DNA from: Bacteroidales bacterium
Lineage (GTDB): Bacteria > Bacteroidota > Bacteroidia > Bacteroidales > VadinHA17
Length of the DNA stretch: 12,356 nucleotides
Reading direction: 5' to 3'
NCBI GenBank assembly: GCA_015486475.1
Contig: WFRO01000309.1
Span: 1-12,356, forward strand
Position numbers and translations under genes: made by a program. Positions 6,966 to 12,356 of this stretch are shown here, one piece after another. Numbering within the stretch: the first letter of the stretch is position 1; each line of letters begins with the position of its first letter. The notes under the pieces are model-generated. The model saw nothing but the letters and a program-made list of their open reading frames with translations. It did no database searches and was not told where the DNA came from.

Positions 6966-7444
6966 ATCTGTTTTGTTTTAGGTTTAACTATGATCTGGCT
7001 GCCCGTCACCTTCACCACCTCTATGTCCTCCTGCGGATCCAGATAACCTGTGAGCGACTTCGCCTCATATACCTTTCCCCCGATCATCACCTTGCCCATC
7101 GGGTTGAGACGGCTCACCGTCTTCCCTGTCTCCCCGGCCTTTACTCCGTCCCCATCTGAACTCTCTGTATTCACTTTACCATTGATGGTCGTATGCAGGC
7201 TGATGCGCTTCCATGTCCTGCCTTTCAGGATGACCACCGTGGTCAGGATGAACAGTACAAAAGTGACGGCCAGGAGTATATTACCCGTAGTGACACCATG
7301 GTATTTGTATCCCATGAAAAGTGCCGCCACCAGCAGGATGGCGCCGCCGATCCCTGCGACCGTGATGCCGGGGATCAGCAGGAACTCCACAACAAAAAGG
7401 AAGATGCTCAGCAGGATCAGAAATATAATAATAGGTATCGACAC
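6962..7444 (-). CDS. nfeD: NfeD-family membrane protein
   Basis: 160 residues: three hydrophobic helices at about 2-22, 27-46 and 55-75, a polar linker, and a C-terminal OB-fold at ~103-156 with the NfeD pattern G-x-x-G-x-T-V-S-x-L-x-P-x-G-x-V and a closing V-x-x-V-x-G-x-x-I-x-V. This is the short form without the ClpP-like serine protease domain. NfeD proteins partner flotillin-type proteins, and this gene overlaps floA by four bases. It lies 14 bases after clpS on the same strand. The start at 7444 places the first helix right at the N-terminus, as expected. Confidence 0.93.
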   Translation of the reverse strand: MSIPIIIFLILLSIFLFVVEFLLIPGITVAGIGGAILLVAALFMGYKYHGVTTGNILLAVTFVLFILTTVVILKGRTWKRISLHTTINGKVNTESSDGDGVKAGETGKTVSRLNPMGKVMIGGKVYEAKSLTGYLDPQEDIEVVKVTGSQIIVKPKTKQI

Positions 7445-7458
7445 AGATGTAGTTTGCT

Positions 7459-7731
7459 TTATTTAATAAATGCTTTCAGGCCCCTTTCCGCCAAGCCGGC
7501 ACGCCGGACCCTCAGTTTCCCCATCTCTCCCGTGCTCACCTCACACTTTCCCTTGTAATGGGTGATCAGCGCACACTGTTCCGCCTGGGCCGGGTCATGG
7601 GCACAGATCTCCACCAAAGCACGGATGACGTATTCGAAAGTGTGTACATCATCGTTCAGGAGGATAAGGGTATGTTTTTCTCCTTTGGTATCCGTACCTT
7701 CCGTGACCGTTTTGATCTTCTCTTTTCCCAT
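7459..7731 (-). CDS. clpS: ATP-dependent Clp protease adaptor ClpS
   Basis: 90 residues, the normal size for ClpS. It contains L-L-N-D-D-V-H-T-F-E-Y-V-I (24-36), with N26/D27/D28 forming the pocket that binds the N-terminal residue of N-degron substrates, and the I-T-H-Y-K-G segment with H58 completing that pocket. The family hands substrates with bulky hydrophobic N-termini to ClpAP. A short flexible polar N-terminal tail (~1-19) matches the part known to modulate ClpA. It sits 14 bases from both the upstream SPOR gene and downstream nfeD, so it is very likely transcribed with them; neither clpA nor clpP is nearby. Confidence 0.95.
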   Translation of the reverse strand: MGKEKIKTVTEGTDTKGEKHTLILLNDDVHTFEYVIRALVEICAHDPAQAEQCALITHYKGKCEVSTGEMGKLRVRRAGLAERGLKAFIK

Positions 7732-7745
7732 TGCTCAGCTAAACT

Positions 7746-10052
7746 TTATCTGCCGGTGCCTTCCCCGATCAGGATACGGGCACCGTTCTTGTAAGCCGTC
7801 ACAAAACAACCGCTCATGCCACGTTCCGCCAGTTTATTCCTGAACTGCTTCGCCTCCTCAAATGTAGCAAAATTTCCAATAGCATAGATATACTGATCCT
7901 GATTATTTTTGGTACGTATCACCACATGGTCCCTGCCGGCCATCTCTTCCAGGGCATTGAGTTTTTCTGCCGGCAAAGGTTTGCGGAAAACCCCTACCTG
8001 CACGCGATACCACAACTCTTTCTCCGGGGAGGATGTTTTTTCTTCCGGCCTCTTCTCCGGGGCTGCAGGCTTCTCTTTTGCCACCGTCTGCGGCCGGGCA
8101 GCAGGTACGGCCGGTACCGGGAGGAGATTGGTGTAGGGCTGCGGGTCTTCCAGGGCACGTATCCGGCTCACGGACGACCGTTTGCCATTGTAATAGCCCA
8201 CTACGATAGCATCCGGGTATCCCATCTCCCGCAGATGGAGCAGGGCTTGTGCTGCCTCACCGTAGGTGCGGAACTGACCCGCATAGTACCGGGTAAGGCC
8301 CTTCCCGGGCACCGTTTCGCGGAAGAGGGGATACATCCCGCGGAACCACGACATATCAGGTGTTTTGCTGAACACTCCTATCTGCAAACGATAGTTGACC
8401 CCGTCAGCCATCTTCTCCCCGGAGGGGATCTCCCCCGCATTTTTATAAGGGGTTTTCGGTTTCATCACCAGCCCGTAAGGATAAGCGGCCAGCATTTCGG
8501 CATGACCGGCAGGTGCGGGTTTCACAGGTTTGCGGTAGATCTTCTCTTCCGGGGCCGGGGCCGGCGTAGTCACGGTCACCGGGGTTTTCTGTTCTTTTAC
8601 TTTCGCTGGTTTTGCCGCTTTCTTCTTCACCGGTCCGGGCTTTTTGGCAGCGACGGTCACATGGGCCATATCCTTTTGCGTCGGGGGCATCAACCCTGCC
8701 AGGGTGGCGATGGCCTTGCGCTGGTTATCGAGGGCCATCAGCTCGTACGCATTGGCCTCCATCAGCTTGTCATACCTGTGTTCCTGTGGCTGGCCGGCAG
8801 CCTCCTCCCGCAGTTGCAAAGCTTTACCGTAGTTCCGCTCCGCCTCTTTCCGGAATGACTCTCCCTGTTTTTTACGCGCCGCGGGGACACTCTCCGCCCG
8901 CAACAGCGATCCGATATATTTTTTGTTCAGGGCATACTCCCCGTCGTTGGCCTGCTGGAAATAACTTACCGCCTGCAGGCGTTTGGCCTCTTTCTCCTTT
9001 TGCAGGCTCCTGATGCGGCTTTCCGCGCGGTTGCGCTCCCGGCTGTTGGCCGACGTGTTGACGACCATCTGCTGGCGGGCAGCCTCCTGCTCCTGCTTCC
9101 AGGCCTCTTTCATATATTCATTGCCCTTGCGGTTCATCTCCCTGTATCCTTCCAGGGTAGCAACGTCTTCCTGCGGGATGATCTTCCGCATCCCCGGCTC
9201 TTTATAGAAATCCTCTCCCGCCAGCTCCAGGAAAGGAGCCGCCTCCTCCTCACTCACCGGATGAACCGGGGCCAGCACTTTGGTGGCCTGGTTCCCCGGC
9301 CCGAAGAGCGTATAATCGTTGCCACTTCCTTTCCCTCCTTCGCCGGCACGTACGGCCCAGATACCGGCCTGCTGCCGGTAGCCGGCCAGCAGTCTCTCCT
9401 GGTCTGCTATCCTGCGCTGCAGATGGTCCCGCTCAGCCGGATCGCCGGCAGCCGCCAGTGCTTTCTTCTCAGCAGCGATCACCTGCTCCAGCGAGTCGGC
9501 CCGGTGACGGTAGGCCAGGGCCGTGACAGAAGCCTCCTCCTGCGGCGAGAGTTTCTTCGGAGCAGGTGCCTTATGGCCTTTGGCCACCTCCTCCTGTGCA
9601 AGCCGGGCATCCGTGATGAACTTCTCCACATGATAATTCTTTCTCTCCGCAGTAGAAGCCCTCTTGCTGAAACGCTCATACCATCCTATGGCCTCATCAT
9701 ATTTCCCGGCCTGATAACAGGCTTTCCCCAAATAAAAGAAAACATCCGCAGGGACCTGGTTCAACGAGGCGATCTTCAGCCGGTAAATGGCCTTTTCCGG
9801 CTCCTGTCCCAGTTCCGTCATGCAAACACCGGCATAATAGTTATACCCCGGATCACGGGGATAAGCCTCCAGAAGTTTATTGTAATCTTCCAGTGCCCGG
9901 GCATAAGCTTTCTCCTGAAAATAACCCAACGCTTCTTTTTCCAGAGCGGAAACTCCGCCGGTCTGCCCGGAGACATCCGTCATCCCGGACAAAAATAAAA
10001 AGAGGATCAGAAAAGATATAAACCGGACCTTATGAAGAATTCCTGTCATCAT
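7746..10052 (-). CDS. Secreted TPR protein with two C-terminal SPOR domains
   Basis: 768 residues. A signal peptide of about 29 residues ends near S-G-Q. TPR-like repeats lie at about 34-66, 69-100 and 103-135 (for example Y-x-x-A-G-x-x-x-x-x-L-G and A-I-G-W-Y-E-R-F). Long Glu/Lys/Arg/Ala-rich helical segments cover ~170-460, followed by a Lys/Pro/Ala-rich linker (465-515). Two SPOR domains follow at ~553-623 (Y-R-L-Q-I-G-V-F-S) and ~681-755 (Y-R-V-Q-V-G-V-F-R), joined by another Pro/Lys/Glu-rich linker. SPOR domains bind glycan strands lacking stem peptides, typical of septal wall, so this is probably a periplasmic cell-division or envelope protein with TPRs for partner binding. It is the first gene of the SPOR-clpS-nfeD-floA cluster. 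Two adjacent ATGs allow a start at 10052 or 10049; I chose the first. Confidence 0.88.
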   Translation of the reverse strand: MMTGILHKVRFISFLILFLFLSGMTDVSGQTGGVSALEKEALGYFQEKAYARALEDYNKLLEAYPRDPGYNYYAGVCMTELGQEPEKAIYRLKIASLNQVPADVFFYLGKACYQAGKYDEAIGWYERFSKRASTAERKNYHVEKFITDARLAQEEVAKGHKAPAPKKLSPQEEASVTALAYRHRADSLEQVIAAEKKALAAAGDPAERDHLQRRIADQERLLAGYRQQAGIWAVRAGEGGKGSGNDYTLFGPGNQATKVLAPVHPVSEEEAAPFLELAGEDFYKEPGMRKIIPQEDVATLEGYREMNRKGNEYMKEAWKQEQEAARQQMVVNTSANSRERNRAESRIRSLQKEKEAKRLQAVSYFQQANDGEYALNKKYIGSLLRAESVPAARKKQGESFRKEAERNYGKALQLREEAAGQPQEHRYDKLMEANAYELMALDNQRKAIATLAGLMPPTQKDMAHVTVAAKKPGPVKKKAAKPAKVKEQKTPVTVTTPAPAPEEKIYRKPVKPAPAGHAEMLAAYPYGLVMKPKTPYKNAGEIPSGEKMADGVNYRLQIGVFSKTPDMSWFRGMYPLFRETVPGKGLTRYYAGQFRTYGEAAQALLHLREMGYPDAIVVGYYNGKRSSVSRIRALEDPQPYTNLLPVPAVPAARPQTVAKEKPAAPEKRPEEKTSSPEKELWYRVQVGVFRKPLPAEKLNALEEMAGRDHVVIRTKNNQDQYIYAIGNFATFEEAKQFRNKLAERGMSGCFVTAYKNGARILIGEGTGR

Positions 10053-10060
10053 TATACAAA

Positions 10061-10088
10061 ATTCATGGTTCAGACATCAGTGTTCAGC
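10061..10088. repeat. Degenerate 7-bp-period tract, TTCA core
   Basis: Four consecutive heptads begin at 10061, 10068, 10075 and 10082 with the core (T/A)TCA at the same position in each, for example GTTCAGA and GTTCAGC. It lies in the 134-base divergent gap between the SPOR gene and bcp. It is short and degenerate, and supported mainly by similar tracts near recA. Confidence 0.45.
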
Positions 10089-10186
10089 AGGGTGTTAAAA
10101 AACTCTGAAAAGTTCGTTTCCTTTTTCCCTGAAATTTCGTGTAAACTTCGTAATTTTACCTGAATTCTCAAAAGACCTGTTACACT

Positions 10187-10645
10187 ATGACACATTTAAA
10201 GCCGGGCGACAAAGCCCCTCCCTTCGAAGGACCTGACCAGAACGGTAATACGGTCAGATCATCTGATTATAAAGGGAAAAAGCTGATCCTCTATTTTTAT
10301 CCCAAAGACAACACCCCCGGATGTACGGCCGAGGCGGTCAACCTCAAAGAGAATTATGAGCTGCTGGCCTCTCATGGATTTGCCGTGGTGGGGATCAGTC
10401 CCGACACGGTGGCCTCGCACCAGCGTTTTGCCGGAAAATACGGACTTCCTTTCCCGCTGATCGCCGATCCGGAGAAAAAGATCCTCAACGACTACGGCGT
10501 GTGGGGCGAGAAAAAGAATTACGGCCGCACCTACATGGGCGTCCACCGTACCACCTTTGTCATCGACGAAGAGGGAACCATCACGCATGTTTTCACAAAA
10601 GTGAAGACCAAAGATCACGCGGCACAGATCCTGGGGGAAGTATGA
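10187..10645 (+). CDS. bcp: BCP-type thioredoxin-dependent peroxiredoxin, 1-Cys form
   Basis: 152 residues, full length for the PrxQ/BCP family. The active site reads P39-x-x-x-T43-P-G-C46, with C46 the peroxidatic cysteine and R121 in the expected supporting position. The residue five places after the peroxidatic Cys, where many BCPs have the resolving Cys, is Val, and there is no other cysteine in the protein, so it should work as a 1-Cys enzyme that needs an external thiol. It reduces hydrogen and organic peroxides, usually with thioredoxin, in the cytosol. Its TGA (10643-10645) is 50 bases before the chosen recA start and the two genes may be co-transcribed. The divergent gap upstream contains TAATTTTA (10151-10158), a near match to the Bacteroidota -7 box. 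Confidence 0.95.
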   Translation: MTHLKPGDKAPPFEGPDQNGNTVRSSDYKGKKLILYFYPKDNTPGCTAEAVNLKENYELLASHGFAVVGISPDTVASHQRFAGKYGLPFPLIADPEKKILNDYGVWGEKKNYGRTYMGVHRTTFVIDEEGTITHVFTKVKTKDHAAQILGEV

Positions 10646-10671
10646 ATGGAGAATGTCGAACGATGAACAAA
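10644..10671. repeat. Degenerate 7-bp-period tract, GAA(T/C) core
   Basis: Four heptads begin at 10644, 10651, 10658 and 10665, each starting GAAT or GAAC (for example GAATGGA, GAACGAT). It fills most of the bcp-recA gap and argues that the in-frame codons upstream of 10696 are repeat sequence rather than conserved RecA N-terminus. Confidence 0.5.
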
Positions 10672-10695
10672 AAAACAAATAAAAAAGAAAACGAT

Positions 10696-11718
10696 ATGAG
10701 TAAAGAACAAAAAGAGAGCAACATCAGCAAGGAAAAGCTGAAGGCGTTGCAGCTGACCATGGACAAGATAGAAAAAGGGTACGGTAAGGGCACCATCATG
10801 AAGCTGGGGGATCATGTGATAGAAGATGTGCCTTCTATCTCCTCCGGGTCCATCTCCCTGGACCTGGCCCTAGGCGTGGGTGGCTTTCCGCGGGGGCGGG
10901 TCGTCGAGATCTACGGTCCCGAGTCGTCGGGGAAGACCACGCTGGCCCTGCATGCCATCGCCAATGCCCAGAAGGCGGGAGGCATCGCTGCCTTCATCGA
11001 TGCGGAACATGCCTTCGACCGTTTCTATGCCGAAAACCTCGGTATCGACATAGAGAACCTGCTCATCTCCCAGCCTGACAACGGCGAGCAGGCCCTGGAG
11101 ATCGTCGATCACCTGATCCGCTCCGGCGCCCTCGACATCGTCGTCATCGACTCGGTGGCGGCCCTCACGCCACGTGCCGAGATCGAAGGGGAGATGGGCG
11201 ATTCGAACGTGGGGCTGCAGGCACGTCTCATGTCACAGGCCCTCCGGAAGCTCACCGCCAACATCAGCAAGACCAATACCACCTGTGTCTTCATCAACCA
11301 GCTGCGCGAGAAGATCGGGGTGATGTTCGGCAACCCGGAGACTACCACCGGCGGCAATGCCCTGAAGTTTTACTCGTCGGTACGCCTGGACATACGACGC
11401 ATCGGCCAGATCAAGGAGGGTGACGAGGTCATCGGCAACCGCACGCGTGTCAAAGTGGTCAAGAACAAGCTGGCCCCGCCGTTCCGCAAGGCCGAATTCG
11501 ACATCATGTACGGCGAAGGGATCTCCCTCACCGGCGAGGTGATCGATCTGGGCGTGGAGAAAGGCATCATCCAGAAAAGCGGGTCGTGGTTCAGCTACGG
11601 CGATACGCGCCTGGGACAGGGCCGCGAAACGGTGCGCAAACTGCTGGCCGACAACCCCGAGTTGCTCGAGGAACTGAAGGAGAAGATCATACAGGCGTAC
11701 AAAGAAGAAGAAAAATAG
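10696..11718 (+). CDS. recA: Recombinase RecA
   Basis: 340 residues from the chosen ATG, typical RecA length. Walker A G-P-E-S-S-G-K-T-T at 74-82, the D-A-E-H motif with the catalytic Glu E104, Walker B hydrophobic strand ending I-D-S at 151-153, loop L1 around P-R-A-E-I-E-G-E-M-G-D (159-169), and loop L2 with N-P-E-T-T-T-G-G-N-A-L-K-F (213-225). RecA forms filaments on single-stranded DNA, catalyses strand exchange and stimulates LexA-type self-cleavage. The frame stays open upstream into bcp, with alternative ATGs at 10642 (overlapping the bcp stop) and 10663. I chose 10696 because S-x-E-K-L-K-A-L-Q-x-x-M-D-K-I-E-K aligns with normal RecA N-termini and an A-rich leader precedes it, as expected where Shine-Dalgarno sequences are rare. 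No SOS box could be recognised. Codons are strongly G/C-ending, in contrast to the redox operon. Confidence 0.97.
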   Translation: MSKEQKESNISKEKLKALQLTMDKIEKGYGKGTIMKLGDHVIEDVPSISSGSISLDLALGVGGFPRGRVVEIYGPESSGKTTLALHAIANAQKAGGIAAFIDAEHAFDRFYAENLGIDIENLLISQPDNGEQALEIVDHLIRSGALDIVVIDSVAALTPRAEIEGEMGDSNVGLQARLMSQALRKLTANISKTNTTCVFINQLREKIGVMFGNPETTTGGNALKFYSSVRLDIRRIGQIKEGDEVIGNRTRVKVVKNKLAPPFRKAEFDIMYGEGISLTGEVIDLGVEKGIIQKSGSWFSYGDTRLGQGRETVRKLLADNPELLEELKEKIIQAYKEEEK

Positions 11719-11723
11719 TTCAG

Positions 11724-11751
11724 AGTTCTCAGTTCATAGTTCCCAGTTCTC
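11724..11751. repeat. Heptanucleotide tract, AGTTCNN units
   Basis: Four perfect-phase heptads from 11724, 11731, 11738 and 11745, all beginning AGTTC (AGTTCTC twice, AGTTCAT, AGTTCCC), six bases after the recA stop. On the opposite strand the core is GAACT, so this tract is inverted relative to the neighbouring one. Confidence 0.8.
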
Positions 11752-11758
11752 AGTAAAA

Positions 11759-11814
11759 CATGGAACATGGAACCTGGAATATGGAACATGGAACATGGAA
11801 CATGGAACATGAAA
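11759..11814. repeat. Heptanucleotide tandem array, CATGGAA x 8
   Basis: Eight consecutive 7-bp units, five exactly CATGGAA and three with one change (CCTGGAA, TATGGAA, CATGAAA). It lies between recA and the S9 peptidase gene, ending 13 bases before the ATG. With the preceding AGTTC tract it can pair as GTTC/GAAC every seven bases into an imperfect hairpin. Confidence 0.9.
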
Positions 11815-11827
11815 CCACATAAATGTA

Positions 11828-12356
11828 ATGAAACACTTATTTTACATTCTGCTGCTGGCCGGTATGGCTGCGTGTACTACGGCGCCTGAGCAACCAAAGA
11901 CGGAAGGAACGCCTGATTTTTCCAACCAACTCACACCGGAGGAAAGCGCCGGCGGACGGCTGACGGCAGAGATCTTATGGAAGTTCGGCCGCATCGCCGA
12001 CCCACAGGTCTCGCCCGACGGCAAGACCATCCTTTTCAGCATCACCCGCTATGATGCAAAGACCAACAAGAGTGCCACGCATGTCTGGACCCTGCCCGCC
12101 GGAGGAGGTGATCCCGTACAGGTCACCACAGCGGACGGTCACCAGATGCATGCCCGCTGGGCCCCCGGCACCGGCCGCATCGGTTATCTCTCCGACGAGA
12201 GTGGTGAGATGCAACTGTGGGAGTGCAACGCCGACGGCTCTGAACCTGTCCGGATCACAGAGGTCGAGGGCGGTATCAACGCTTTTGAGTATGCCCCCAC
12301 GGGCGACAGTATCTGGTACACCCACGACGTACAGATCGACAAGACCGTCCAGGACC
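11828..12356 (+). CDS. Lipoprotein S9-family (prolyl oligopeptidase-like) peptidase, 5' part
   Basis: 176 codons are present and the frame is open to the window edge, so only the N-terminal quarter or so is seen. The signal peptide ends in A-G-M-A-A-C with C16 as the lipidation site, so the product should be envelope-anchored. From about residue 47 come beta-propeller blades of the TolB/S9 type: A-D-P-Q-V-S-P-D-G-K-T-I-L-F, then a blade with A-R-W-A-P and G-Y-L-S-D-E-S-G, then A-P-T-G-D-S-I-W-Y. In S9 peptidases (acylaminoacyl/dipeptidyl peptidases) such a propeller gates a C-terminal alpha/beta-hydrolase domain with a Ser-Asp-His triad; that domain would lie beyond the window. A pure PD40/TolB-like lipoprotein is the alternative. 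It starts 109 bases after recA and is probably a separate transcription unit. A competing ATG at 11823 is followed at once by a stop. Confidence 0.8.
   Translation, partial: MKHLFYILLLAGMAACTTAPEQPKTEGTPDFSNQLTPEESAGGRLTAEILWKFGRIADPQVSPDGKTILFSITRYDAKTNKSATHVWTLPAGGGDPVQVTTADGHQMHARWAPGTGRIGYLSDESGEMQLWECNADGSEPVRITEVEGGINAFEYAPTGDSIWYTHDVQIDKTVQD

Noticed and set aside
9000..9998. Plus-strand 332-codon open frame opposite the SPOR gene
   Set aside because: It lies fully antisense to a gene with clear signal peptide, TPR and SPOR domains; its composition is that of a shadow frame.
10501..10695. Longer recA reading frame starting inside bcp (or at 10642 or 10663)
   Set aside because: The upstream codons overlap bcp or the heptad tract and do not resemble RecA N-termini; the 10696 start gives the normal 340-residue protein.
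11595..11810. Minus-strand 71-codon frame with M-F-H-V-P repeats
   Set aside because: It is a translation of the CATGGAA array and the antisense of the recA 3' end, with no independent coding signal.
1..12356. CRISPR array, insertion sequence, tRNA or attachment site
   Set aside because: No spaced direct repeats with unique spacers, transposase, cloverleaf or target-site duplications were seen on either strand.

Overview
The window looks like a chromosomal segment from a member of the Bacteroidota, probably an anaerobic or facultative Bacteroidales/Marinilabiliales-type organism. The support is the gene content (FloA-NfeD pair, small ClpS, TPR/SPOR protein, ATP-cone nuclease, lipoprotein S9 peptidase), the lack of clear Shine-Dalgarno sequences with A-rich leaders instead, a TAnnTTTG-type -7 box, and an RecA of Bacteroidota character. 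No RNA genes, insertion sequences, CRISPR arrays or phage genes were seen, and no gene-free stretch exceeds 300 bases.

Layout. Bases 1-291 hold the 3' end of a gene for an exported, Lys/Glu-rich protein with a Cys/His heavy-metal-binding motif, closed by a strong hairpin terminator. On the minus strand, 4632 to 325 is a likely three-gene redox operon. In transcription order it encodes an unrecognised cytosolic Cys-containing protein, a membrane-anchored octaheme c-type cytochrome of the octaheme tetrathionate reductase (OTR) type, and a four-helix cytochrome b561-like protein fused to three PAS domains with no enzymatic output domain. A divergent plus-strand gene (4787-5641) encodes an ATP-cone plus Mrr-like PD-(D/E)XK nuclease. 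It ends in a bidirectional hairpin shared with a converging gene for a very small basic lipoprotein (5867 to 5667).

From 10052 down to 5973 on the minus strand runs a tight four-gene cluster: a large TPR protein with two SPOR domains, ClpS, NfeD and the flotillin-like FloA. The gaps are 14 and 14 bases, then a 4-base overlap. Divergent from it on the plus strand are a 1-Cys BCP-type peroxiredoxin, recA, and the 5' part of a lipoprotein S9-family peptidase gene that runs off the window.

Most notable points. (1) The cytochrome b/triple-PAS protein next to an octaheme cytochrome, with an unknown cytosolic protein first in the operon, suggests electron-transfer-coupled sensing or an atypical respiratory module. 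(2) PAS2 and PAS3 are a recent in-frame duplication of 399 bp. (3) All three gaps flanking bcp and recA hold degenerate 7-bp-period sequences built on GTTC/GAAC cores, which resembles a dispersed heptanucleotide repeat family.
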